Shown in pieces: positions 39,084 to 48,525 of a stretch of DNA of 64,000 nt. Within the stretch, counting starts at the first letter, position 1. Each line of letters starts with the position of its first letter. The stretch is from NCBI GenBank assembly GCA_003116975.1, contig BGKB01000128.1, forward strand, positions 150,154 to 214,153, read 5' to 3'. Position numbers and translations under genes: made by a program. The DNA comes from Aurantiochytrium sp. KH105. Its lineage: Eukaryota; Sar; Bigyra; Thraustochytrida; Thraustochytriidae. A model generated the notes under the pieces. That model had not been told where the DNA came from. It made no database searches and worked only from the letters and a program-made list of their open reading frames with translations.

Positions 39084-39788
39084 ATGGGCGTCAACATGAA
39101 GACGACGCTTGCAGCGGCAGCGGCGCTCGTGGCGACCGTGCTGGCGCAGCACGCCCAGGCTGGCGTGGTGGGCAAGCTCCCGACCTGCCCGGACGGCATG
39201 CACACCCGCTTCTGCTGGAAGGACTGCGCAGAAAACGTATGCGGGTACACGCCCGACGAGGACGAGGACTGCGCAGAGGTGCCCATGGTATGCGCAGATG
39301 GCCCCGCGCCCAAGTCGTCCTGGACCGACGCGGAGACGCGCGCCTTCCAGTTGAACTTTTGCCGCTGCGACGACCTCGACGCCTACTTTGACATGGAGAC
39401 CCTCACTTGCGTGGCGACCAAGGACGAGTGCAGCAGCGACGCGAGCGAAAGCAACGTCACCGCTGTCTCCCGCCCCGAACTCGCCAGCGATGATGAGGAT
39501 GTCGAAGAGGAGGATACCCTCGTCCAGATTGGCATTGTCGAGGAAGACGAGATCGACGAAGACGACCAAGAAGATGAAGAAGAAGACGCCACCCCCACGT
39601 GCCCCGACACCATGGAGTACAAGGAGTGCGGGACCAGGTGCGTCAAGACGTGCGGTGAAAAGGCCCCGGGCAAGTTCTGTACCATGGACTGTGTCCCCGG
39701 CTGCTACTGCAAGAAGGCGAGCCGCTGGTACGACCCGGTCACGGACCGCTGCGTCAAGAAGAACAAGTGCACGCCCCGGGACCAGTAA
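39084..39788 (+). CDS. secreted double TIL-domain cysteine-rich protein, paralogue 1
   Basis: The 234-residue protein has a signal peptide (about 1-26, ending AQHAQA) and two ten-cysteine modules. Module 1 spans about 35-120 and module 2 about 172-230, joined by an acidic Asp/Glu linker (about 135-170). Cysteine spacing in module 2, including CVPGCYCKK followed by Cys at +13 and +19, fits trypsin-inhibitor-like (TIL) domains with five disulfides. TIL proteins usually inhibit secreted serine proteases or serve as extracellular matrix modules. A near-identical design is encoded at 42128-42784; both end in KCTPRDQ. The first in-frame Met (MGVNMK) gives a good signal peptide; Met5 is an alternative. 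Confidence 0.75.
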   Translation: MGVNMKTTLAAAAALVATVLAQHAQAGVVGKLPTCPDGMHTRFCWKDCAENVCGYTPDEDEDCAEVPMVCADGPAPKSSWTDAETRAFQLNFCRCDDLDAYFDMETLTCVATKDECSSDASESNVTAVSRPELASDDEDVEEEDTLVQIGIVEEDEIDEDDQEDEEEDATPTCPDTMEYKECGTRCVKTCGEKAPGKFCTMDCVPGCYCKKASRWYDPVTDRCVKKNKCTPRDQ

Positions 39789-41177
39789 ACGCGCCCGTTT
39801 GTCTGTCCCCCGAGGTCTCGCGGTCTCCTTTCTGTGTAGTAGCATTATTTTCTCCCCGGGACACGCGGCTGCTCCGTAGCTGCAGCCGCATCCCATCCAT
39901 GTACAATACCACTCCCCCTACTTAGTAGCATAGTCAACCTATTCACTATTCATTCATTGCAACAAGCAACCATCCATCCCCTTTTCCCTTGCATGAGCAA
40001 CCTTGTACGCTGCTGCAGCTGCTATCGATTGCAAGCGCCCGCGCGAGATTTGAGCCGATCCCCCTGTGCTCGTGACGAACCTTACTTCTACATCCCTCTC
40101 TCGCGTTGCGTGCCGCAGTACTACCTCCTATTTCCTGCAAACAGCCCAGGCACGCACGCGTCAACGTCAACGTCTCCAACGTTCAGCCAGCCTTGCTCCC
40201 CGCTCGACGCCGGCCCGTGCGTGGGGTACTTCGCAGAGGTCCCTTGCGCGTCCATCGTCTGCGCTGCAGCCCGTGCAGCACGCGCAAGATCTGTGGCGAG
40301 CGAGCGGGCGAGCGAGCGTGCCCTGACTGAGCCCGCGACGCGTGGTATACGTGGTCTTCCGGTCGCCATGCCTTGCTCGCCCCCATGCCTCTCTCGCCTG
40401 CGTGCTGCGTCCCATCACCGCGCGCGCCGTGTGCGCGAGGCCCGCTCCGCACACTGTCTCCACTTGACGGGGCGCGCGCCTCTTCCGAGCTGTCTCCTGG
40501 CGCGCACTCCGGCCGCCGCCAGCCCCGCCGTCAAGGCGCTGCAGCTGCCGCAGCAGGGCGCGCGGCGCGGCTCCCCTCGCACCGGCCAGGGCCGTGCGTC
40601 GCCGGCGGCGCCTCCGTCAAGCGCGGCGGCCCGGGCGCCGCCGAGCACAGGCCCTGGCGCGACCTGTCTCGGGCTGCTTTCGTTCGCGCCCGAGATCGAG
40701 AGCGAGATCGAGAGATCGAGCGCGAGAGAGAGAGAGAGAGGCGGCGAGGAGGGGAGTCGTAATTCCTCCCTCCCTGTGGTGCGGGCCGCGGCGCACACCC
40801 CCCCCCCCATCGAGGGCTCCCTTTCCTGCGTCGGCCACTCGCCATGGTCGCTGGCTAGCGCAGCCTTTTCCTCGGCCCTTCGATTCCACGCATGCGATCT
40901 CTCGAAGGTTCGCTCCTTGGCCGGTGGTTCGTTCCTCGTCGTCGCCTGTGAACGACGCGGCCGGCAGCTTTCTAGCTGCTGCTGCGGCTGCTGCTGCCTG
41001 GCGAGCCTGGCCGGTCAACGACGGCGCCGTGATGCGCGGGAGCCGGAGCGAGGAGAGCGCGGGCGGGCTGGCTTCAGCCAAGAGCTCGCTCGCTCGCTCG
41101 CTCGCGCGCTAGAGTATAAAATGAACAACTACCGCCGGCCACGGAAGGAAGAGAAGCCAAGCAGGCCGTCGCGGCCG

Positions 41178-41197
41178 GGCCGTGCCGCCGCACGGCC
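41178..41197. repeat. 8-bp hairpin, 4-nt loop
   Basis: Arms GGCCGTGC and GCACGGCC around CGCC; perfect pairing. Confidence 0.85.
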
Positions 41198-41255
41198 TCG
41201 CGCCGGGACCTCGCGCGGGTCCCGCGCCGGGCCGCGCTCGCGCGGGGCTCGAGCC

Positions 41256-41316
41256 GGCCTCGCGTCGCGTCGCGTCGCGTCTGCGTTGGCGGCGCGACGC
41301 GACGCGACGCGAGGCC
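41256..41316. repeat. perfect 24-bp inverted repeat, 13-nt spacer
   Basis: Left arm 41256-41279 and right arm 41293-41316 are exact reverse complements, each starting or ending in GGCCTCGCG/CGCGAGGCC with TCGCG pentamers between. The hairpin would be almost all G-C pairs and very stable. Confidence 0.93.
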
Positions 41317-41412
41317 TCCCGCTCGCGCGCGGAAGGAGGGAGGGAGGGAGGGAGGGAGGGGGAGAGGCGCGGGAGCGGGCACACCGTCTCACGCGGGCGC
41401 GCCCCGGGCGCA

Positions 41413-41508
41413 CTTGACGGCGGCTTGACGGCGGCCTGCTGCGCGCCTGAAAGAACGGCGGCGAACGGGTACAACCCGCGTGCGGGTTTCCGTCAAGCCG
41501 CCGTCAAG
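41413..41508. repeat. 19-bp inverted repeat with nested hairpin
   Basis: Arms 41413-41431 (CTTGACGGCGGCTTGACGG) and 41490-41508 are exact reverse complements. Each arm holds two CTTGACGG motifs. A second perfect hairpin (AACCCGC-GT-GCGGGTT, 41473-41488) lies in the spacer. Confidence 0.93.
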
Positions 41509-41903
41509 GGGGCGGCCGGCGCAGAGGCGCGCAGAGGGGCGGTCCACTGACGGCGGGATGGGGACGGATTACGGGTGTCTAATGGGAGGGCGCGCCCCGC
41601 ACGTGCGGGCGCCGGGACGAGGCAGACCGGTGGGAGGAAGGAGCAGCTACCTGGCTAGCTGCAGGTACGCGGAGAAAGGAGGAGGAGGAGGGAGGAGCCA
41701 GTGGGTGTAAAAGGAGGAGAACGAGAGAGCGGGATTCCGCAGGGTAGGCCCGCGCGCGCAAGGTATGGCGAATAGGCAGTGTACAGCGCGCGGCGGCTAC
41801 TGGGGGGAAGCAGAGAGAGGGAGGAGGCTGGGCCGCGCTGGCTGCTCCGGTTAGCTAGCAACAGTAATAATAAGAAGACGGAGAGCGAGGCGCTGTGCTG
41901 TAC

Positions 41904-41929
41904 GCGAGGCGAGGCGAGGCGAGGCGAGG
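41904..41929 (+). repeat. (CGAGG)n pentanucleotide array
   Basis: Five tandem units about 200 bp upstream of the second TIL gene. Confidence 0.88.
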
Positions 41930-42127
41930 AGACGAGGAGAGCGCGCGCCAGGACCAGATCCCGAACGCGACGCGCAAGAAAGCAAAACCAGAACCCGAAC
42001 GCAGCAACGCGAACCAGCGAGACAGCGACGCAAGCCAGCAACGCGAACCATACCAGCAAGAGAGCAAGCAAGCAGCCAGGTGCAGAGCGGCCGAGCCCAA
42101 GGCAAGTCGTCGAAGCCCAAGCCCAGG

Positions 42128-42784
42128 ATGAAGATGAACCTCAAGCGCAGCGCCGTGGCCGCGGTGCTCGTGGCGGCGGCGGTGGCGCAGCACGCCCAGG
42201 CCAGCGTGGTGGGCAAGCTGCCGAGCTGCCCTGACGGCATGCACACCCGCTTCTGCTGGAAGGACTGCGAGGAGAACGTGTGCGGGTACACGCCCGACGA
42301 GGATGAGAACTGCTCAGAGGTGCCCATGGTATGCGCGGATATGATGCCCAAGCCCTCATGGACGGACGAGGAGACGCGCGGCTTTCAGTTGTCCTTTTGT
42401 CGCTGCAATGACATCAACGAATACTTTGACCCCGAAACGCTCACGTGTGTTGCCAGCGAAGACGAATGCAGCACCGAGACTTCAGAAAAGGACACCTCTG
42501 ACGAAGAAGAGGAAGATGACAGTGCCGATGATGTCGTGAGCATTGGAATCATCGATGATGAAGAAGATGGCGAAGAGGAAGAAGATCGCACCTGCCCGCA
42601 CACGTCCTTGGTCTACAAGACATGCGGATCTGCATGCACTAAGACGTGCGGTGAGCCAGCACCAGGCAAAACTTGCATCAGTAGCTGCGTATCCGGATGC
42701 TTTTGCAAAAACCCAAACCGCTGGTACGACCCTGTCAAGCAAAAGTGCGTGCGCAAGAAGAGGTGCACTCCCCGCGACCAATAA
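42128..42784 (+). CDS. secreted double TIL-domain cysteine-rich protein, paralogue 2
   Basis: Starting at 42128 (MKMNLKRSAVAAVLV) gives a 218-residue protein whose signal peptide ends AQHAQA exactly as in paralogue 1. The open frame extends 16 codons further upstream to 42080, but that would bury the signal peptide. Two ten-cysteine TIL-like modules with matching spacing and the shared CPDGMHTRFCWKDC block flank an acidic linker that differs in length and sequence from paralogue 1. The AATAAA polyadenylation-like hexamer (42780-42785) overlaps the TAA stop, and a genomic run of 17 A follows at 42821-42837. This suggests a retrocopy. The expected role is secreted protease inhibition or cell-surface structure. 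Confidence 0.75.
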   Translation: MKMNLKRSAVAAVLVAAAVAQHAQASVVGKLPSCPDGMHTRFCWKDCEENVCGYTPDEDENCSEVPMVCADMMPKPSWTDEETRGFQLSFCRCNDINEYFDPETLTCVASEDECSTETSEKDTSDEEEEDDSADDVVSIGIIDDEEDGEEEEDRTCPHTSLVYKTCGSACTKTCGEPAPGKTCISSCVSGCFCKNPNRWYDPVKQKCVRKKRCTPRDQ

Positions 42785-43800
42785 AGAACAAAAATCATGA
42801 CCACAACCCCCCACCCCCCCAAAAAAAAAAAAAAAAACGCCACCCTCCTCCTCCATGTAGCATATATACACCTTACAACGTTGCCAGTCAACCGGTACAT
42901 TATTTTATCTCTTTCTCACGTTCATCTTTTTACTCATTTTACTACTCTTGCAATCACCGGAAATCGTTCTCATGCAGCGGCCTCAAACACAAAGAGCCCG
43001 TCGATCAGGGACGCGTTCCTTTTTTCATTCTGCCACCCTTCACGTCTCCTCGACTCGTCTGGCCAGTACTTATAAAGCTATAGTTGATCAGCCAGATGTG
43101 CCCTTTTTCTCGTTCTAAAGATGTCGTTTCATCTTTTCTTCTTTCTTTCTGCCGTCCCTGTCCCCGTCCCCTCAACTTGTTATGCCAGTGTTGCTTTGTT
43201 TGCCCTTCTAAATAAAAGTCGTTCTTTGTCGATTTTTGGGTTGATTCCAAACTAAGATTGTTCCATCTTGCATGCTGCCGTCTTCGACCCCTCAACTTGT
43301 TGGCCAGTCAGGGATGCACTGCCCTGGTCGATCAGATGTGCCCTTTCGGTCGAGCGTTTTCCGTGAAGATGTTCTTCAATCTAAATTTTTGCCGTCCCCG
43401 GTCCCTCAACTTGCTGGCCAGCCAGGCCGCAACATCTCCCTTCTTCTTTCCACTCCTTCTCCTCTCATGCCGCTCCCCCTCCCCCCCAAAGTAATAAATG
43501 ATTGATGTCTCCCCGCCGCAGAAAAAGATGGAAAGGTGGATAACCGGCCGGCTCTTGCTCTCTTCGTTGCTGTACTATTCACGGTGAAAGTATAGGTACA
43601 GGCCTAGGCCTACTAGGTAGAGTAGGCCTAGCTAGTGGTAAAAAGAATAAAAGCAACAACTCACACAAACCGCTTTCGCCAAACACGAGTGTATCGCGCC
43701 GACAGGCACGCAGCGAGCGAGCGAGTGACCGAGCACGTAACAAGAGTGAACGGGCAGGCGAGCGAAGGCTGCTGGCCGAACGTGAGAGACGTCAAGCAAT
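42785..43800. other. intergenic region with degenerate duplicated blocks
   Basis: Starts with a C-run and A-tract, then holds three copies of a CTCAACTTGNTGGCCAG-containing segment (43151-43188, 43277-43307, 43391-43421). The first and last belong to a longer duplicated block that begins at 43087 and 43329 respectively. No open frame is conserved between the copies. The last 150 bp lead into the next secreted protein gene. Confidence 0.55.
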
Positions 43801-44298
43801 ATGCAGCACGTCGTGCCCTCGCTCCTCGTGGCCCTGGTGCTTGCCCTCCTCGGCAGCCAGGCGCGCGCCCTCGCCCTCGATTCGAACAGTGGCGCGGACA
43901 CGCTCCAGGCCAGCGAGCTCTCGCTTGGGGACATCTTGCTCGATCTCTCCAAAAAGGAAAGGTGCACCTTTGATTGCGGCCAAAACGGAATCTCTCGTAG
44001 ACGGAAAAAGTGCCTTCACGACTACACCGATTGCAAATGCAAAAAGGGCTTCGTTCAACAAGATGTCAAGCCCTACGCTTGCGTTCCCAAGGGTTCCGAC
44101 AAGAACGATGTAGAAACCCCGGACGAGTGCTCAGCGGGTCGCGTCAAGTCTTGTGGCCCCGTCCGTATTTGTCATTTGAACGCTGAGCCTGTGGTCTGCG
44201 ATATGTGCAGATGTCCAAACGGCCTCTATTGGAGCGATGGCGCAAATGACTGCATCAAGCGCTCCAAGTGCAAAAGATACCCTGACCAAACGTACTAA
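43801..44298 (+). CDS. small secreted cysteine-rich protein, degenerate TIL-like
   Basis: The 165-residue protein has a strong signal peptide (about 1-24, ending SQARALA). A six-cysteine basic module (about 55-100) is followed by a C-terminal eight-cysteine module (about 113-160) whose CRCPNGLYW...DC...SKC ending resembles TIL domains but lacks two of the ten cysteines. It sits just downstream of the two double-TIL paralogues, in the same orientation, and may be a diverged relative. Function is unknown; an extracellular or inhibitor role is inferred only from the secreted disulfide-rich design. Confidence 0.65.
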   Translation: MQHVVPSLLVALVLALLGSQARALALDSNSGADTLQASELSLGDILLDLSKKERCTFDCGQNGISRRRKKCLHDYTDCKCKKGFVQQDVKPYACVPKGSDKNDVETPDECSAGRVKSCGPVRICHLNAEPVVCDMCRCPNGLYWSDGANDCIKRSKCKRYPDQTY

Positions 44299-44747
44299 GA
44301 GCACGTCGCCTCAAACCCAGTCTCTTTTCGATTGAGAAAAGCAAGCTTCGTGGTCAAAAGACAACCTGACTTTCATCATAGCGACCAAATTATGTTTTTG
44401 ACGGGAAAACGAAACTTTGATGACTCATCTTCTTTCTTTCTTTCTTTCTCCTTTGAAAACCACATCAAGCGACAAGGTGTTATTTAAAAAATTCTGCAGC
44501 CTATAAATTCTCTACAAGACTGCGAAAAATAACCTTTTCTCCCACCAGCAATAGGACAACCCCTTGACGGAAGTTACTTGTTTGAATCTGGTGCACGGAT
44601 CCAATTGACTTTCACATCCATTCGTACTTCTCCAAAATGCCCAATGTCACATTTTCCTGGATTGTATGTTCGTGATCACCACGTGATGACTGAGATGCGT
44701 ACTACCTTTTAACGGAGGAAACGTCAAGGTTTAACGGCGATTCATGT
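44299..44747. other. convergent 3' intergenic region
   Basis: AT-rich sequence between converging genes. It has a (TTTC)n run near 44430-44450 and no gene. It contains one CTTGACGG at 44564-44571. Confidence 0.5.
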
Positions 44748-45242
44748 TCAGGCCACCTTATCGGCGGTCTCGATTGCTGCCGAGACGACGCGAACGTGCG
44801 GATTCTCCCGCAAAAACTTGGGGCTGTACTCTGTTGGAATGGCGTCGAGCGTTTGCGCAAGCTCCAAATCCACTGCCGTAAGGGCCTGTGCCGAGTGCGT
44901 CTGCAACACAACTTTCACATTTCGGTAGCTTGTGAGGTGAAAGTCAGGATGATGATTGAGCTCCTCTGCAGCCTCTGCAGCTGCGTTGATCCATGCCATT
45001 GCCTTGACAAAGTTCTTGGCCACAAAGCTCTTCTCCATGGAGAGATTGCCCCCGACCACTTTCCACGAGGGACAGAGCGTTTCGAGGCCTTGCGCCACCT
45101 CTTTCTCCTCAAGAGGCGTACCCGAGCACTTGCGACGCTTCTGTTCCGATGCACTCTGGCTTGCCTCGCTTGCATCTGCGCTCGCTGCCCGCGTGGTTGT
45201 TGCTGCAGACTCCGTCGCACCTGGGGTCGAGGTCTCAACCAT
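44748..45242 (-). CDS. pterin-4a-carbinolamine dehydratase
   Basis: The enzyme dehydrates 4a-hydroxytetrahydrobiopterin, recycling the pterin cofactor of aromatic amino acid hydroxylases. The 164-residue protein has a low-complexity Ala/Ser/Thr N-terminal stretch (1-35), then a compact dehydratase domain of about 100 residues. The active-site signature is visible: E93 or E94, N96-H97-H98-P99, Y106 and H116, followed by D125, as in the family pattern HHP...Y...H...D. About 30 non-conserved residues follow at the C-terminus. In bacteria and animals the homologue (PhhB/PCBD) can also act as a dimerisation cofactor; nothing here shows that. Confidence 0.85.
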   Translation of the reverse strand: MVETSTPGATESAATTTRAASADASEASQSASEQKRRKCSGTPLEEKEVAQGLETLCPSWKVVGGNLSMEKSFVAKNFVKAMAWINAAAEAAEELNHHPDFHLTSYRNVKVVLQTHSAQALTAVDLELAQTLDAIPTEYSPKFLRENPHVRVVSAAIETADKVA

Positions 45243-45965
45243 GACGACTAATCAGCAACGAGATAAGGTGCTGAGCGAGGGCACGGTTGGCCGAGCTACC
45301 TTCTCCCGCCCAGGCAAATCTGCACGGCGACCTCGGCTGCCCCTGCGCGATCTCAGCAACACACGCCTTCGTATGGTATCGCGAAGCAGTTTTGTTTCTC
45401 ATTCTCTTTGTCACTCGATGTCAGCAGTCACGAAACAAGAAGAAGACTGAGGAAAGACCTAGGCCTAGCTTCGCGTCAAGCCAAGCATGCATGCATTTTC
45501 CCTTCACCATACAGTCTCTCTCACTTTCGCGTAAGCCTCTTCTTTCTTTGTTCATACAGCACTGAACCAACAAGACGATGATGACGACGACGACGACGAT
45601 GACGGAAAGGCACAACATGTTTAAAAAGGTAGCATGTGACCAAACATGATGTATACCGTTTTCGTTTTCGCGTTGACGCGACGAGACACATTCTTTCCCA
45701 CGTACTGATGAACCTTGTGTTTGCTGCTTCTAGCGCAGTCGTTAACAGCGCCGACGACCTCATCGTCTTTGGCAACTCTGACAAACACGTCTCTCCCTGA
45801 GAGCGAGGACCAAATCAAGCGCTCTCAATCCATGCGTATCTTTTTTATTCGCTCAATAGCAGCAGCAGCAGCAGGAGGAGGAGGAGGAGCAAACAGAACA
45901 CAAGCCAAGCCAGCAAGCAAGACCAAAAAAAAATGAACTTTGGTGGTGTACGTAGGATGTGCAGT
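45243..45965. other. intergenic region upstream of pterin dehydratase
   Basis: Holds the promoter of the minus-strand dehydratase, a GAC/GAT triplet run at 45575-45604 and the 3' region of dihydrolipoamide dehydrogenase. No gene seen. Confidence 0.5.
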
Positions 45966-47220
45966 CTAGCTGTGAATGGGCTGGCCAAAAGCAGTGGCCA
46001 TGGCGGTCTCGCCAATGGCCTCGCTGAGGCACGGGTGGGGGTGGCAGACGCGGGCAAGATCCTCGGCCGAGGCGCCGTACTCGAGCGCAATGACGGCCTC
46101 GGCGATGGCCTCGCCAGCGTTAGGGCCAATGATGTGCGCGCCAAGAAGACGGTCAGTCTCCTTGTCGGCAAGGAACTTGACAAAGCCCTCGGTCTGGCGG
46201 ATGGCGCGGGCACGGGAGTTGGCAACGTAGTTGAACTTGCCCTTCTTGTACGCAATGCCCTGCTCCTTGAGCTGCTCCTCGGTGGCGCCCACGGCGGCGA
46301 CCTCGGGGCTGGTGTAGATCACGCCCGGCACGGTGTCGTAGTTGACGTGGCCAGCCTTGCCCGAGATGATCTCGGCGATGGCAGCGCAGTCGTGCTCGGC
46401 CTTGTGCGCCAGCATCGGGCCCTTGATGACGTCACCACCGGCGTAGATGCTGGGAATGTTGGTGCGGAAGTGGTCGTCGACCTCGACGCGACCAGCCTTG
46501 TCCATGGGGATGCCCATCTCCTCGAGGCCAAGACCCTGGGTGTACGGGCGGCGGCCAGTGGCGACGAGCACGACGTCAGCGTCAATGGTCTCCGAGTCTC
46601 CGCCGCTGCTCGGCTCCATCGTCACCTTGACGCCGGTGTCCGAGACCTCGGTGCCAGTGACCTTGGTCTTCATCTTGAACTTGAGGCCCTGCTTCTGGAG
46701 CGTGCGCTGGAAGGTCTTGACGATCTCACCGTCCATGCCGGGGCAGATCTTGTCGAGGAACTCAACGACGGTCACCTCGGTGCCGAGGCGAGCCCACACA
46801 GAGGCCATCTCGAGGCCGATCACGCCACCGCCGACGACGACGAGCTTCTCCGGGATGGTGTCAATCTCGAGGGCGCCAGTGGAGTCAACAATGCGCTTCT
46901 TGGCGTTGTCGACGGGGCAAGGGGGAAGAGGCGCAGGCTCCGAGCCGGTGGCAATGACAATGTTCTTGGCCTTGATGGTCTTGTTGTTGCCGTCCTCGAG
47001 GGCCACGGACACCTCGTTGGCGCTGATGATCTTGCCCCAGCCCTGGACCCAGGTGGTCTTGTACTTCTTGAAGAGGCCGGCGATACCACCGGTGAGGCCC
47101 TCGACGACCTCGCGCTTCTTCTCCTGAAGTTTGTCGAGGTCAATCTTGACGTCGGCGACGGCAATGCCGTGGTCCGCAAAGTCGTGCTTGGCCATGTGGT
47201 AGTGATGCGTCGACTCGAGG

Positions 47221-47255
<35 letters not shown>

Positions 47256-47486
47256 GGTGCCGCCGAGCTTGCCGCGGCCCTCCACGCACGCCGTCTTGAG
47301 CCCGAGCTGCGAGGCCTTGATGGCGCCAAAGTAGCCGCCGGGGCCGCCGCCGATGAAGACCACGTCGTACTCCTCATCCGCCGCGCTGCTCATCGCGCGC
47401 ACGCCCACGCGCGCCACGCGCTGCCGCGCCATCGCCGAGGGCGCGCGCGTGGCCGCGCGCGCCGTGTTCGCCGCCGCCGCCAGCAT
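45966..47486 (-). CDS. DLD: dihydrolipoamide dehydrogenase, mitochondrial (E3)
   Basis: This flavoprotein reoxidises dihydrolipoamide in the pyruvate, 2-oxoglutarate and branched-chain dehydrogenase complexes and the glycine cleavage system. The chosen start gives 506 residues: an Ala/Arg-rich mitochondrial presequence (about 1-33), the FAD-binding GGGPGGYFGA (47-56), the redox disulfide C78/C83 in GGTCLNVGCIPSK, an NAD-binding GGGVIGLEMASVWARLG, and the C-terminal HPHPCLSE with the catalytic His-Glu pair. The open frame extends 42 codons further upstream, but that extension is Gly/Arg/Ser low complexity; starting at 47486 gives the standard length. The gene is intact and presumably essential. 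Confidence 0.95.
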
Positions 47487-48525
47487 CTTGCCTGCCTGCC
47501 TGCGCGTCTCCGCGAACGACTCGCCTGATCCCAGCTCGCTCCGCCGCTCCGCCGCGCGCCCGCTCCAAGCCGCTCGCCGCTCGCCGCTCCCGCCCGCCGC
47601 GCCGCGCTCCAAGCCGCTCTGCTCTGCCGGAGTCGCCGCGCTGCTCGAACGGGGTCTACGCGCCGTCGACGTCGTCGTCCGCGCCCGCCTCGCCGCCGCC
47701 GACGCAGCTGCGACTCTCGCCTCCGTCTCCCTGTATCTATCTATCTATCTATCCACCTATCTTCTCTCTCCCGCGTTCCGCGCGACTAACCACCTGCGGC
47801 TAGCCGCCTCTGTCCAGCGTCTATCTCCCCGCCATCTTCTGTCTGTCTGTGCAGGGACCGCGAGGCGGTCTTCCCGGCTTGGGATTCGAAGGAGGAGGCG
47901 CCGTTTTTGTGCGCGCGAGTGCGGCGGCGGCAGGCGCAAGCGGGGCAAACGGCGCGCGAAACAGGCGCAGAGGCGGATACTTGTGTTGCGGCCGCAGGCG
48001 CAGCTGCGCCGGGCGGGCGGGCGGGCGGGCGAGCCGGGAGCGCCGCCGCTGCGCAGCCGGGAGAGGAGAGCGCAGCGCGGAGGGAGGGAGCGAGGGAGGG
48101 AGCGAGGGGGGGAGGGAGGGCGGGNNNNNNNNNNNNNNNNNNNNNNNAAAAAAATTGTGGTGGCCGCGTAGGAAACGCCTAGGGCGGGGCTAGTGACCTG
48201 CGCCGAAGGCACAAAAGAGAGAGGGCGCGCCGCAGGGAGGGAGGACTTGGGCGCGGCGGGGCAGGATACAAAAAGGGAGGGCCGCAAGGGCGACCGGGTA
48301 CGTGCGGAAAAGGGGCACGTCCAGGACGAGCGGGACGCGGTCCGTCTGCGCGGCGGTCTAGTCGAGGAGGCAGGCGAGGAAGCAGAGCAGGCAGAGCAGG
48401 CAGAGCAGGAGCAATCCGTCCGGGTCGGGCGACGCGCGCGCGAGAAGAGGGCCGGCGGCAGACGCGAGGCAGGCAGGAAGGCCAGCGGGCGGGCGGGCGA
48501 GAGATCGAGGCAAAGTCCTGGCGAG
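47487..48525. other. divergent promoter region with assembly gap
   Basis: Between DLD (minus) and the b5-reductase-like gene (plus). It holds a (CTAT)n run (47734-47752), one reversed copy of the TTTGCCCCRCTTGCGCC element (47933-47949), a very GC-rich (GGGC)n/(GGGA)n stretch and the N gap. Any promoter analysis here must allow for missing sequence. Confidence 0.55.
48125..48147. other. assembly gap (23 N)
   Basis: A run of 23 undetermined bases, flanked on the left by a G-rich repeat and on the right by an A-run. The true gap length is unknown. Confidence 0.98.

Larger units (their letters stand above)
39789..42127. other. 2.3-kb region between TIL paralogues, rich in inverted repeats
   Basis: No convincing gene. 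It contains clustered CTTGACGG/CCGTCAAG motifs (40463, 40528, 40614, 41413, 41423, 41490, 41501), hairpins at 41178-41197 and 41256-41316, a nested inverted repeat at 41413-41508, a TATAAA at 41115-41120 and a (CGAGG)n array at 41904-41929 before the second TIL gene. Confidence 0.55.

Noticed and set aside
39957-41417. 486-codon plus-strand frame between the TIL genes
   Set aside because: It runs through inverted repeats and pentamer arrays; the translation is Arg/Ala/Ser/Pro low complexity. The TATAAA at 41115 does not rescue it.
45933-47528. 531-codon plus-strand frame opposite dihydrolipoamide dehydrogenase
   Set aside because: Antisense shadow of a clearly conserved gene; composition-driven.
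48193-48525. 111-codon N-terminal extension of the b5-reductase-like protein
   Set aside because: Low complexity, begins just after the N gap, and would bury the hydrophobic N-terminal segment.
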